Counted from the stretch's first letter, positions 22,276 through 32,720 are shown. The stretch is DNA of 64,000 bases from Pomphorhynchus laevis (GCA_012934845.2 WNNJ02001138.1:62001-126000), one strand, 5' to 3'. A program made the numbers and translations. Notes: generated from the sequence alone by a model not told the origin.

Positions 22276-23250
22276 TTCAGCATTAATCAAATGTTGCATT
22301 ATGTGCTTATAGAGCTGAGCTACCGCTAGCACGAACATAAACGAATCGCTTTAATGTAGTGCATTCATTATGCCGTTGTAAAATATGGCCTGATTCAGGG
22401 ATTGTGAAGAAGTTTAATATTAAAAAATTGGCAGTAAAAAGACAGCAACTAAAATTTCGACAGAAATAATTTTATTCGCATCATGGTAGATTAAGTTGAT
22501 AGCAAAGCCTTAATATTGGTACATACATCAGTTGATATCGATGCTGTCGCCTAATATATAATTAGCCGGAATAATTAATGACATTATACTTCCCTAATGA
22601 AAATAAAGTGATAAATGCTTCAAATGATGCTTTCTAGGTTATGATCTTATTAGTAGAGCTCCTTACTATTTAGGATAGCTCGAAGTTAATATTGCAAATA
22701 GGGCCTTTCGTATCACAATTTGAATTCACAATTGTATTCATAATTTATATGCAAATTTAGTAATCACAATTTTATATTCACAATTGTGTTCACAATTTAT
22801 ATTCACAATTGGGCAAACGGCTTTGAATCGCAAGCCGTAAGTAAATACGATCGGCCAATCGCTAATATCTATTCAAACTACGCAGACAGGCGGATAAGTT
22901 GACAAAGCACTGATAACAATTATGTGACTGAAAATGAACGTAAAAGCAAAATTACCATATATGTGAGAGCACATTTCGAAATATCGACTCAGTTATCTAA
23001 GTCTAAGTATTTTAAAACATTATACTTGAACATTATGCTAATAAATAATATACGATATATTCGATATATACTATATATTACATAACTATAGTTATAATAT
23101 AGTTATAATATATAATATATAATATATAACGTAACTGTAATATTTATAACATATAGTGATATATTATATAACTATATATATTTACATATTGTAAGAAAAA
23201 TAAAGAATCATTAAGCAGAAAAATAATGTCGTATAAATACTGCATAGTTT
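22276..23250. other. Intronic DNA with TTCACAATT minisatellite
   Basis: No gene recognised. 22711-22815 is an array of about eight TTCACAATT-like units with variants. 23040-23180 is TATA-type simple sequence. The rest is unassigned. Confidence 0.5.
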
Positions 23251-24290
23251 CAGTATTTTTGACAGAGATAACATTATCAGAAAAACAAAGTCTACAGGTT
23301 AATAATAACTTTTACGTAGAACAAATCAAATCAGATAACTAATTCCACGTATTTTATACTATATATAAATCAAAATAGAAAAATAAATAATGATATAAGA
23401 TTTTATACAATTTATAATTATATTAAGTTAAAATTTAAAATTGAAATTTAAAATAAATGTTAACTTTTATGAATTGAATAATAAATAACATACGATGCAT
23501 AAGAATAAGGATTAGAGGTCATCAGAAGGAACTGCTATGCTATCAGGTTTCGGCCCCTAACTCCTCTACCCAACATAGCAGCGGGGCCGAATACATGCTA
23601 ATGATGTATTTCCTCTGAAATAACTATCTAGTATCTTATTCTAATGCAAAGTATATTATTTATTATCCATCCATAAAAATTTGCCACTTAAGAGTTTAAA
23701 TTTATTCTTTATATTATTGTGTTGATTTATATATTTTACTATTTTCTGCTTGATGTTATTTTTATAGTAACCTGGTTTAAAATATGTATCTATTAAATTA
23801 TTTAAATGATTTTGAAGAAAGCCAATATCATTACATATTGTTGCAATTCTTAAAATTTCTTAATTGATGTTAATTTAATGTTCATATCTAGATATATAAT
23901 TTCTTTATCATTAATTTTGATTTTATTAAGAATAAGACTACCTGGATAAATTTGTTTTATTAGATTAAAATACGCATATATCATCAATGTATCGAAACAT
24001 ATATTTCATATATTTATATTGTTTAGATTTAGTTTTTACACAGTTATGAACAAATTTCATATTCTATAAAGCTCAAAAACAAGTCAGCTATAATTGGGCT
24101 ACTATTATCACCAATTGGAACACCTTTTACTTGTCTAAATATAGATGTCTCTACTTTTAAATAATTTTGATTTATCAAAATATTTAAGGATTCTATTAAT
24201 TCAATTTTATCCATATTTTTATATTTACTTGAGGATTTTATTTTTGCTAGATACACATGATAGTTATTATAAAAATTAAATACAATTAAG
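23250..24290 (-). mobile_element. Naiad-like PLE, 5'-truncated, with 3' UTR and tail repeat
   Basis: On the minus strand: an RT part (24256-24044, YKNMDKIELIESLNILINQN, KGVPIGDNSSPIIADLF), a decayed C-terminal region, stop near WMDNK, the 3' UTR with its structured core (about 23500-23600), then an extra tail (23250-23350) related to the 29.1-kb tandem unit. Confidence 0.72.
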
Positions 24291-24793
24291 GCTACTTTTA
24301 ATTTGAATTATTTTATTAATAATTATTTATAATTATTAAATATTTATTAATTATTTTATTATTAAGGGCACTCCTAAAATGCTCTTTCCAACAACCAAGA
24401 ATTTCTTTAATGTCAGTAAGCATAGATCCTCTCTTGTAAGTAAATACTTAATTTGTAAACAATAATACATCAAAGAATATTTTTACAGCAGATTCTGCAA
24501 ACGAACCGACATTATAGAACAGAATATAATTTTGCACCTAATTGCAAATGTAAATACAATTTAGCATTATTAAATATAATATACAATAAAATATAACACA
24601 CAATAATATAATATAAAGTTAGAATAATAGGGAAAATAATTTGGTCTGGGTATATTTTTTACATATTACTCGACAATATATTATAAAGTAGAGTAAAGGC
24701 AATTGCATAATTGTAATCAAATAATAATATAACTACAGAAATGTTCCAACAAATTCAAATTTACAACTCAGTCAAATGTAATTGTATACATAC
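24291..24793. other. AT-rich intron
   Basis: No gene or repeat family identified; includes the donor-side intron flank of the 24794-25368 exon. Confidence 0.45.
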
Positions 24794-25368
24794 CTCAATC
24801 GGCTTAATTTTTCTTTTAAGCATTTCTCTGTACAATCGATCTTGATCTGTAATAATGTTAATGATGTTTTTAAGATTCTTATCAGGTTGTAAATTCGTTT
24901 TGTTTAACTGTATTTTACTTAGAAATCCCTTTTTTTTCTGAACTGCTAACTTCTGCTGTTCATTGTGTGTGCATATTTTACATTGAATTCCATCACTTTG
25001 AGTAGATACGGTATTCATCGGTGGAGCATTGTTAGTCTTCCTAATAAATATAGGATTCACTGGAGTAACAACTCGTTTCCCATTAGTAAAAAATCCGCTT
25101 TGTGACTTAATAGGTATATTTACAGCGCTCTTTAAATCATTTTGCTTTATAATTGAAGTAATATAGGGCAGCCTAGTCGGCGTTTCGTTGTTAGCGGACT
25201 CCTTCGCTATTTTGTTGCTGCTTATTGAATGAAACTCTGTGCTAACAACATTAGGTTTTAATAACTCCGAAATATCAATATCTTCTTGTGTTAAAAGCTC
25301 AGGAGTCGTTTGTATTTGCTGATTAGTTAAACTAAATTTCGGCTTTGCGAGTTCACTTGTTTGAGTGA
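24794..25368 (-). CDS. Host gene internal exon (exon 5 of those visible)
   Basis: 575-nt exon of the minus-strand gene, 191 complete codons without interruption. The acceptor is ...GTTATTTAG at 25369-25370; donor is GAG then GTATGTATAC, a strong match. It begins with two bases that complete a phase-1 codon and ends in phase 0. Content is polar: TPELLTQEDIDISELLKP, NPIFIRKTNNAPPMNTV, a C-x2-C (QCKICTHNEQQK) and a basic coiled segment DQDRLYREMLKRKIKPIE. I do not recognise the protein. Its intactness among decayed elements and its phase agreement with 13025-13225 support a live gene. Confidence 0.72.
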
Positions 25369-25674
25369 CTAAATAACATGAAATTGATTCCAGAAATTTA
25401 TCAAAATTTGGAAAAGAAAACAAAACGTTAAGCAATCATATCAAAATATGCATTCTTCTATACATAAATAAAAATCATTCACAGGGTACTCTGCGATACT
25501 ATATATTATATTTACCTAATTGTGGAAATTAGAAAATCACTAACAATGTTTGACCTCTTACAGAAATACTAAATCAAATCAGCTAACTGAGTCTAATAAG
25601 TCATAGTCTTATTCTATGTATTATTATAATAAATATAATAGACTATGTATTATTGTTTAATTGATAAATAATTT
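25369..25674. other. Intron with a Naiad-like UTR trace
   Basis: 25568-25600 carries AAATCAGCTAACTGAGTCTA, the terminus of the PLE 3' UTR; otherwise AT-rich. Confidence 0.4.
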
Positions 25675-25761
25675 AACTTTTTTTATTTACGAATTACAAC
25701 AAAAGTCAAAAATGTCAAAGAAATAGTTAACCTCTTCGTATAATGTCCATAATCGATAGCG

Positions 25762-27087
25762 TTAGACTTCCTTCTCTTCGTTATCACTACTTTCAGATAG
25801 CGCCTGATCATCTAGAATATCTGAATCAACCGATCCACTGACAACTAGCCGGCCTTTTTCCGGTATCATCTGTTTGTTTATAGTGGGCGTGATTATTTGA
25901 TCTGTTTCACAAAAGTTAGTTAATGATTCTGTTTCATAATTAAAACTTCCGTCCGATTCATGATTATCACTATTTGCGTTCGATAAACTTTCAGTTAATT
26001 CAGAATCAGATAATGTATGTAAGTCATGTGTCATATAACCGACGGTCTTTTTACTAATTTCGGTTTCTGGCTGTGAGTTTATAGGTAAAGATTCAGGATC
26101 ATCAGCGTCGTTATGATTTGATGAATTGTCACATTGTTGCAGAAAGGTGTTAAAATGTGGCTTAATTTTGCTTGAAAGACTTTGGGGCTTTACTGTGATT
26201 GCAGAGCTCAATACTTTTAGTGTGAATTTTCCGTTTTCTTCTATAAATACACAATCTCTGTTGGAACACAATTTATGAGTTCCTGTAAAAACTGACGTAT
26301 CGACACTGGATCCTGGTATATTAGCTAGCGTGACAGTTACTTCATTTGTATTGTTAAATTCAATGTATCCAGGAGCGGACTGGTCAATTGACGATGGAAG
26401 AGAGTCAACTGCCAGATCAAGTGCCTGGAAGGGGTTCATTCTTCGTGTGGGATTCTCCATTATGGGGTTAGCGATCTCGTAGTACGGTCGGTTTAACATA
26501 TCAATGCTAGATAATATAGCTTTTGAATTTCCTCTCATGAGTGCTATTGATATTCGTTGAAAGAGCCGTGCAGATGCGATGCTGTATGGTATAGATGATC
26601 GAATTGCTAAGTATCGGGCGATTCGTCTGATGATTTTCTCCCCTTCCATATTCCAGCCGCCGTAACACTCCAAGACTGCAGGTATGAAGTTATATCCCGC
26701 CTCAATCATTTTAGCACGGTACTTTCTATCTTTGACCGATGATGCGTACTGCGCAGCTGCGTAACCAGGCACATAAGCTGACTGGCGAAGTAACGATTTC
26801 TGTAGTGGATGTGATACCGCGAAGTCTATAGCATCTGAAGGATCCCCGTAGATCAGAATATCGGCTGGCCGTTCTTGAAGATTTTGGACAAGGTTACGAA
26901 CCTCGCAACCCACATGCATTCCTGCTGATTGTGCCGCCTGAAGAACGACGTCACGAATTCCATTATGACGCATTCCTGGAAAACCACCGTAGTTGCAAGT
27001 TAGTGCATGGAAGCCCTCAGCATCTGCGTTTCGAAAACATCGACTACAACGGTAGTCACTTGGAGCAATTTGCAGGCCTAACCACAT
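25762..27087 (-). CDS. LINE-B endonuclease fused in frame to EAF-like (ELL-associated factor) sequence
   Basis: 441 uninterrupted codons. Residues 14-41 form a CCHC-type knuckle (C14, C17, H27, C31), 73-93 hold the endonuclease core RPAD76...D88, and ARLFQRISIALMRGNSKAIL (174-193) ends the LINE part. From about 229 the text becomes EAF-like: SIDQS, NEVTVTLANIPGSS (248-261), DCVFIEENGKFTLKVLSS (278-295), SSKI, then a Ser/Asp/Glu-rich tail ending DQALSESSDNEE, as in EAF1/EAF2 C-termini. EAF binds ELL in the transcription super-elongation complex. The N-terminal ~40 residues of EAF are absent, which is roughly where exon 1 ends in vertebrates. The upstream LINE is broken while this frame is open. 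Confidence 0.78.
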   Translation of the reverse strand: MWLGLQIAPSDYRCSRCFRNADAEGFHALTCNYGGFPGMRHNGIRDVVLQAAQSAGMHVGCEVRNLVQNLQERPADILIYGDPSDAIDFAVSHPLQKSLLRQSAYVPGYAAAQYASSVKDRKYRAKMIEAGYNFIPAVLECYGGWNMEGEKIIRRIARYLAIRSSIPYSIASARLFQRISIALMRGNSKAILSSIDMLNRPYYEIANPIMENPTRRMNPFQALDLAVDSLPSSIDQSAPGYIEFNNTNEVTVTLANIPGSSVDTSVFTGTHKLCSNRDCVFIEENGKFTLKVLSSAITVKPQSLSSKIKPHFNTFLQQCDNSSNHNDADDPESLPINSQPETEISKKTVGYMTHDLHTLSDSELTESLSNANSDNHESDGSFNYETESLTNFCETDQIITPTINKQMIPEKGRLVVSGSVDSDILDDQALSESSDNEEKEV

Positions 27088-27108
27088 TCTTATAAGAATT
27101 GTAAATTC

Positions 27109-27753
27109 TTAATCGGTAAGAGCTAGGCCGAGACTTCGATTTGGGGCGCATTGTAACCATGCGTTCGCATGTGACTGTGATACCGCTATTAGTCTGGCCC
27201 TTGTCCGATCATCTCCAGTGTCTAATAGATTTTTACGCTTCTCTGAGTCAATTTTGAACGATATTTGATGTTGTCTTGTGGATGAAGCCTGTTGTTCCAC
27301 TTCTGCTCCGTGTAGCGCAAGTATTTCATTCGCGTTTACAAATCCTGGAAATGTATTTGGATCATGGTTCACAAACGCGGCCACTGTGCTGACGCTTGCT
27401 GCAAAGGCTGCCGCTCTGTGTTTGTTTGTACTCCTAAGACCCAGACCGCCCATTTTTAGTGGGAGCTCAACTTGATATCGTGTTCGCGCTGACAGTTGTA
27501 TTGAAGCGATGATTTCCATCGCCCGTATCACAGCATTATCAAACTGCTTACAGAAAAGTTCGGTGCTTGCTGGATCTACATTCCTCATTAGGAATGCTAT
27601 TCGTTGAGCGGAAGCACAGTGGCGCGATAGCAGGTAAGCCACATGAGCGTCTGGAGGCGACGCGACAAGCTCTGTGTCATTTACTAGGTTTGATAAGCAA
27701 CTGTTTATGAGATATGCTTCTACAAACTCTTGCGAACCAATTGGGCATCCCAA
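27109..27753 (-). pseudogene. LINE-B copy 1, post-RT region
   Basis: 214 codons between RT and endonuclease. MGCPIGSQEFVEAYL (thumb end), DAHVAYLLSRHCASAQRIAF, VELPLKMGGLGLRS and ARLIAVSQSHANAWLQ align segment by segment with copy 2 (GSPIGSKEHCSGYL, LPLKMGGLGLRICF, ARLLAVSCPHACAWLQ). Ends one frame change before the endonuclease ORF. Confidence 0.75.
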
Positions 27754-27840
27754 AAGAGTAAAATCGCAGTCAGAATTGGTATGTGGAGAGTGAGTTCATT
27801 TTATCTGCGTTGAGATAATTGATTCTGTGTGGCCTATTAA

Positions 27841-28215
27841 TTAGGTTTTTTGACAATTCATTGATAGTCCGATTTTTTCCAGCTCATTTGCAATCATGTT
27901 TAATGTGATAGCAACTGCCTTGGGTTCACCTCCAATTTTTCCATCGTCTAAATACCACTTGCTAAAACCGATACCTGTAACCGAGTCGACTTTCCGAATA
28001 ATCGGTTGGATTGCCAGTGCGAAAAGGAATGGGCCCAGAGGGTCCCCTTGTTGTACTACTGCTGACGATGTAAGGCTTTTTGCTGCTCCAAATCGTAATT
28101 TTGATGGTTGCGAGTAGTACCATTTGATCCACGGTCCGATAGAAGGTGCTTCAATGTCGACTGCGTCAATAAAGCATTGCCTGTCAACTGTATTAAAAGC
28201 GTTCGAAACATCCAC
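27841..28215 (-). pseudogene. LINE-B copy 1, RT catalytic core
   Basis: 124 codons: VSNAFNTVDRQCF (motif A), VVQQGDPLGPFLFALAIQPI (motif B), SKWYLDDGKIGGEPKAVA (motif C, YLDD) and LSMNCQKT (motif D). Copy 2 has NRWYLDDGIIGGTPVAVG. Frame changes flank both ends. Confidence 0.82.
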
Positions 28216-28281
28216 TTTCGCCCATACCCAATTTTTCTGAGGTGTGCATCTGTTCGTGCAATCGTCGAACCTGGTGAATTA

Positions 28282-29019
28282 TTAAATCTGCGCCATTTGC
28301 CACCGCAACACCGACCTGTTGTGGTTGAAATATTTGAGTGAACTAATTGCGCATCTTCGTGCAAATACACTTTGCACACACCCTCCGTAACAATTCTCCT
28401 GTCGCACATTCTCTCGTTTCATTACCTTGCCGTAGTTTCCCTGTCGCACAAGTTTGATTGTCATTGTCTTTGATTTGTCGTGTTTATGTCGGGTCGTTTG
28501 TTGAGCACAAACATGTGTGAGAAAGGAAGTGTCAAACTGCCTGTTTTCGGCTGACTTTAGTGCATTCTCTATATATTTTCGTACTTTTTGGTGATCACCT
28601 GAATGAGCTGATAGGCACACTTTTGCGAACCCCAAAAGACTAGTCCAGCTATATGGCGATTTATGTTCTAGTGCCTCCTCAATAAGATTGGTAAAAATGC
28701 GAGCTGCTTTATTTCGTAAACTCCAAGGGATTCGTCTTACTGTCAGCGTAGGTGATGCCCAAATACGGTGAAGCGTTTCATATGCGTTTAAATTGTGGGA
28801 AACGTCGTTGGTTGAAGCCATTTCAGATCCTTTGTAGGTTTGACGTTCGGCTGTAAGTTTGACATGGGATAAAATATTGGGTGTGTAATCAACAATCGAA
28901 GCGCAGCTAATGCCTGGGCACCGAACCCCAAAACTCTTGTGAAAACGTACATTTCCGAATTTTGTAAGTGCGATTGGCCTGTTACAATGCGGGCAAATAC
29001 CAAGCTTTGCCCCTTCCAT
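28282..29019 (-). pseudogene. LINE-B copy 1, N-terminal zinc knuckle and linker
   Basis: 245-codon stretch starting MEGAKLGICPHCNRPIALTK. A C-x2-C-x11-H-x5-C array is present. Then come helical segments (YETLHRIWAS, SLRNKAARIFTNLIEEAL) and KLVRQGNYGKVMKR, the family's pre-RT motif (IELARNGNFGKAMRR in copy 2). After this the frame enters the deletion junction. The start Met is chosen because it precedes the knuckle immediately. Confidence 0.7.
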
Positions 29020-29139
29020 TCGCCAAGGGGTTTCCGACGGTAATACAAAATATGTATGTTATTTTATTGTATGTTATTTATCTCAAATGTATGTTTATTA
29101 GAAACCAAATTTTTTTTAATAATTTTACTTATACGTAAC

Positions 29140-29430
29140 TTAATTTTTTACGTATACTAAGTTATCTGATCTAATTTGTTCTACTACCAGGTTATTATTG
29201 ACCTGTGAAGTTTGTTTTCCCGGTAATATAACCACTGCCAGAAATACTGAAACTATGTATTATTATGTTTAATTTATAATTAAATTTACGCCGACTCAGT
29301 TATCTGATTTGTTCTACTGACATGTTATTATTGACCTGTGAACTTTGTTTTTCCGGTAAAGTGACCAATGCCAGAAATACTGAAACTTTGTATTATTATG
29401 TAAAATTTATAAAAACTTAAATAATTTAAT
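29140..29430 (+). repeat. Tandem ~130-bp PLE tail repeat
   Basis: Two adjacent copies (about 29150-29275 and 29283-29410) of a unit with TTATTATTGACCTGTGAA, TTTTCCGGTAA and GCCAGAAATACTGAAACT. Related single copies follow PLE 3' UTRs at 40622-40725 (+), 23250-23350 (-) and 56380-56480 (-), so it is a 3' extension of a PLE subfamily. Confidence 0.65.
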
Positions 29431-29939
29431 ATACTTAGATTCAGTTACCTGACCTGACCTTATATGTCATCATGCCACCTATAATTTTCTAGTTTTCAAA
29501 ATAAAATCAGCTAACTGAGAGCTAACTTATAAATTAGCCCTTAGTAGCTAATTAAATAAACTAATAATAACAATAATAATTCTTATAAAATATATGAATT
29601 ATAAATATAAATGGCAGTGATCGTTTTTAATTTTTTATAATAGCATGTACGTTATAAAAAAAACATTGTAATTTTCTGAAGATGCTAACAGAGGCTAGCG
29701 AAATATAAATAAAATGTCCCGCCGTTCTTTATTCCAGCACCAATAATACTTTATCAATAATAAATCATGATCAACTATTTAAAATAATAATTACTGTAGA
29801 AAACCATTTTGCCGCACAAAAAACAGATAGTTCGTATTTATTAAGCTTTTGGTAATCATATTTAACCATCATCAGAACATATTTAATGAATAAGAACATA
29901 ACATGTCAAATACAATAAAAAAATGCTGTTATAAATTGG
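29431..29939. other. AT-rich intronic spacer
   Basis: No gene. Contains a PLE UTR trace (29500-29525) and the recurrent TGAAGATGCTA...TAGCGAAATAT motif (29676-29710). Confidence 0.45.
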
Positions 29940-30292
29940 TGAATCTATTTAGGGATTCAAAACACTGAAAGTGTTGTGACGAAATACTCGTTCTTTGCGC
30001 TAAGCTTAGGAGTCATTTCTTTTATTGATGGATATTCCAACAGCTGCAGATCTTCCCTACACGTTTCGAAAAACGACGCTTGTGCTGTTGAAAATTTCTT
30101 GAAATGTAGGCACTAATTTGTGTACATCTTTAAAAATTTTTCAGATCGCACCATTGTATGTATGTTGGCGAATTCGGTCTCATTTTTCGCGAGTTGAGTT
30201 GTGTATCCTATATGTGTTCCCAGCCTTATATTCGGGTTCAGAACAATTGAAATGATACACAATGTTGCAAATTTCGTCTTTTGTTCTTATTA

Positions 30293-30598
30293 TTAAAGAT
30301 TTTTATGCGTAGGTTTATTGTCTTTTCCGACGTTATACACATTTTTTACTATACATCTTAATGTGCTTTCGTCTTTCTTGTATTGGCACGTAAACTGGTT
30401 TCTGTCGTAAAAGTATACCGTTTCTGTCGCGTTCGATAACTTCTCGGGTTTGACAACATTTGATTTGACAAAATTCTTTATCGTTTTGTGATTGATGCAT
30501 GATGTATAGTTGTTATTTGTGAAGATCTGCATTATACGCTTTATTTCTTTATCGAATGTCTGCCAGTCAGAGCTCAACTTATATGCGCGATATATCAT
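30293..30598 (-). pseudogene. Penelope-type RT thumb region
   Basis: 101 codons: MIYRAYKLSSDWQTFDKEIK, IMQIFTNNNYTSCINHKTIK and VYFYDRNQFTCQYKKDEST, the characteristic segment between motif C/D and the GIY-YIG domain in Penelope elements of arthropods and other invertebrates. A pre-GIY-YIG KTSNL-like stretch should follow but is decayed. Confidence 0.75.
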
Positions 30599-30901
30599 GT
30601 AAAGCGCTTTTTTGTATTGGTAAGAGTAGATACTAAACTAGTTAATGTATGTGTAATCATTATTGCTCTTCATGTACATTTTGTGCCTTAGTTTAGTGTC
30701 TTACCATTCTACTTCTACATCAAGGAAAGCTAATTTTGAATTCGTCTCGAATTGAATTGTTATTTCAAGTCCTGATTGCAATTATATTGCCTCACTAATT
30801 TTATTAGCTTGCTCTCTCTATATTGGACGCAACAAAATGTGTCATCTGATATCAGGGCGTCAGCACCACGAAATAAATTCAACAGTGAAATTGTCACAAA
30901 T

Positions 30902-30939
30902 GACAAAGTCACCGTTTCGAGCTAGTTGGCTCTCATCAG
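30902..30939 (-). ncRNA. Hammerhead-like core, repeat unit 1
   Basis: Minus strand: CTGATGA, stem II GAGC/GCTC, GAAA, a short stem III (ACGG...TTGT with two G.U pairs), GTC. Stem I pairs poorly next to the core (outer GT.ACAA with TTGT.AC). Same sequence in the other units. Confidence 0.45.
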
Positions 30940-31270
30940 TAGCTTGCACTCCCCACAACTGGATTGAAGTTGGAAGAAAAGCTATACGGTGATTTGAAAC
31001 AACAAAGGCTCCTTGTTCCCTTGCAAATACGAGGGTTTGCAACTGCAAATATTTACCCGTCTGCATTAAGCGCTGGAGAACCAAGCGCGTTGTGCTACAA
31101 AGATACACACCAGTTGGCTACTGGATAGTACAATATAGCACTACGATGCACTGCTGCTATGCATCACTATCAATAAATTTCCTCAAATGGAAATACTATT
31201 GTTCGTGGAATCATTTGATATCAGGGCGTCAGCACCACGAAATAAATTCAACAGTGAAATTGTCGCAAAT

Positions 31271-31308
31271 GACAAAGTCACCGTTTCGAGCTAGTTGGCT
31301 CTCATCAG
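31271..31308 (-). ncRNA. Hammerhead-like core, repeat unit 2
   Basis: Same array of CTGATGA, GAGC/GCTC, GAAA and GTC on the minus strand as in unit 1. Confidence 0.42.
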
Positions 31309-31797
31309 TAGCTTGTACTCCCCACAACTGGATTGAAGTTGGTAGAAAAGCTATACGGTGATTTGAAACAACAAAGGCTTCTTGTTCCCTTGCAAAGACT
31401 GGGGTTTGCAACTGCAAATATTTACCCGTCTGCATTAAGCGCTGGAGAACCAAGCGCGTTGTGCTACAAAGATACACACCAGTTGGCTACTGGATAGTAG
31501 CCTGCTGACACCCTGATATCAAATGATTCCACGAACAATAGTATTTCCATTTGAGGAAATTTATTGATAGTGATGCATAGCAGCAGTGCATCGTAGTGCT
31601 ATATTGTACTATCCAGTAGCCAACTGGTGTGTATCTTTGCAGCACAACGCGCTTGGTTCTCCAGTGCTTAATGCAGACGGGTAAATATTTGCAGTTGCAA
31701 ACCCCAGTCTTTGCAAGGGAACAAGGAGCCTTTGTTGTTTCAAATCACCGTATAGCTTTTCTCCCAACTTCAATCCAGTTGTGGGGAGTACAAGCTA

Positions 31798-31835
31798 CTG
31801 ATGAGAGCCAACTAGCTCGAAACGGTGACTTTGTC
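31798..31835 (+). ncRNA. Hammerhead-like core, inverted unit
   Basis: Plus strand: CTGATGA 31798-31804, stem II GAGC (31805-31808)/GCTC (31815-31818), GAAA 31819-31822, GTC 31833-31835. Stem I weak as in the other units. Confidence 0.45.
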
Positions 31836-32225
31836 ATTTGCGACAATTTCACTGTTGAATTTATTTCGTGGTGCTGACGCCCTGATATCAAATGATTCCA
31901 CGAACAATAGTATTTCCATTTGAGGAAATTTATTGATGTGTCATCTATATACGTGTGTATATTGATGACTTTAGGTGTAGTTCTTTGGCGAACAACATTC
32001 TCTCCACGTGTCCCATATAAAAGTTGGCGACAGAGTGTCAGAGGACACATCCCATCAAGACGCCGTCAATTTGTCTATATACCGTATTCTTGTCGTAAAA
32101 TTTGAAAACGGAATCACTTAGACATGTTTTTAGCGATTGTCGCATGTGTTTGGTAATTGTCGCATGTGAAACCATCATCCCAAGCGGTTGGCTCCATTTT
32201 AGCATATCGATCACTTCGAAGCTAA

Positions 32226-32715
32226 ACTTGCATTCATTTGTGTTTGGTAGAAAGGGCTTAATTATGTAATAAAACGTTTTTTAAATGTCATAGGTCGGCT
32301 TTCCAATAATTGATATGATTGGCCATAGTTCTGGGTTGCGCAGTCTTCATGGATCATAGAAGTCCCATAAATGTACCTGGTTTGTAGTGTCCAGTGATCT
32401 TTTTCAATGTGTTGTCCAATGTCTTATCCAATGTGTTGTGGAAGCAACACAGTGGATTTATACAGGTTGCGCAGGTTCTTGTCATACAGTTTTACTGTTC
32501 TTTCCGTAAAGTGCATTTGTATTCTTTTTAGGAATATTAAGTACAAGATAACTCTCAATAGGGTCTGTTCTAATTATCTTCAAAATTTCGATTCCAAATT
32601 GTATATATTTATATTGGTCGGCGTGCTAATATCAACTATTGGCACGCCTACCTATGACATTTAAAAAACGTTAAATGACATAATTAAGCCCTTTTTATCA
32701 AACACAAATGAATGC
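32226..32715. repeat. Inverted ~90-bp arms at the 5' side of the Penelope-type PLE
   Basis: 32226-32315 (CATTCATTTGTGTTTGGTAG..., CGTTTTTTAAATGTCATAGG) recurs inverted at about 32620-32712. Roughly 300 bases separate the arms. Inverted duplications of terminal sequence are common at PLE insertions. Confidence 0.6.
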
Positions 32716-32720
32716 GTGTG

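Larger units (their letters stand above)
25675..29105 (-). mobile_element. LINE-B copy 1 (R2-type, YLDD RT) fused to an EAF-like 3' part
   Basis: Minus strand, 29105 to about 25675. Order: 5' UTR, N-terminal CCHC knuckle (about 28990-28920), linker, RT with NAFNTVDRQ, VQQGDPLGPFLFAL and WYLDDGKIGG, thumb, post-RT region, second CCHC knuckle, restriction-like endonuclease (ERPADILIYG...AIDFAVSHP), then an EAF-like segment to the stop at 25762. Compared with copy 2, about 150 residues including the first RT motifs (RPIAIG region) are missing near 28340, and there are about four frame changes. AATAAA occurs on the minus strand about 70 bases after the stop. Confidence 0.82.
30848..31935. mobile_element. 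Inverted array of a 369-bp repeat (retrozyme-like), with 11-bp target duplication
   Basis: Unit 1 (+) 30848-31216, unit 2 (+) 31217-~31498 truncated, then inverted: partial ~31500-31520, full unit (-) 31521-31889, partial 31890-31935. Units are about 97% identical. The flanks carry the direct repeat ATGTGTCATCT (30837-30847 and 31936-31946). No protein is encoded; an 82-codon frame repeated three times is a by-product. Each unit has a hammerhead-like core on the strand opposite to units 1-2. It inserted immediately after the catalytic YIDD codons of the host PLE. Confidence 0.8.
29940..32720 (-). mobile_element. Penelope-type PLE, interrupted by an inverted repeat array
   Basis: Classic-order Penelope/Poseidon element on the minus strand: decayed N-part (32700-32130), RT motif B (GVLMG, about 32040-32080) and motif C TYIDDT (about 31940-31957), an insertion at 30848-31935, then the RT thumb (LAFLDVEVEW near 30700-30740; MIYRAYKLSSDW, IKRIMQIFTNNNY, 30598-30500) and a decayed GIY-YIG end (LGTHIGYTT near 30195-30225). 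Here the endonuclease follows the RT, unlike the Naiad-like family. Several interruptions. Confidence 0.75.

Noticed and set aside
22305-22350. tRNA-like stretch (GGTAGCTCAG on the minus strand)
   Set aside because: Only a D-arm-like motif; no acceptor, anticodon or T arm could be folded around it.
25762-26403. The EAF-like segment as the native host EAF gene
   Set aside because: It lacks the N-terminal 40 residues and all introns, and lies in frame behind a LINE inside another gene's intron; a captured retrocopy is the simpler reading.
31092-32050. Repeated 82-101 codon frames on both strands (MYLCSTTRLVLQ... and relatives)
   Set aside because: They are by-products of the 369-bp non-coding repeat units and appear in both orientations.
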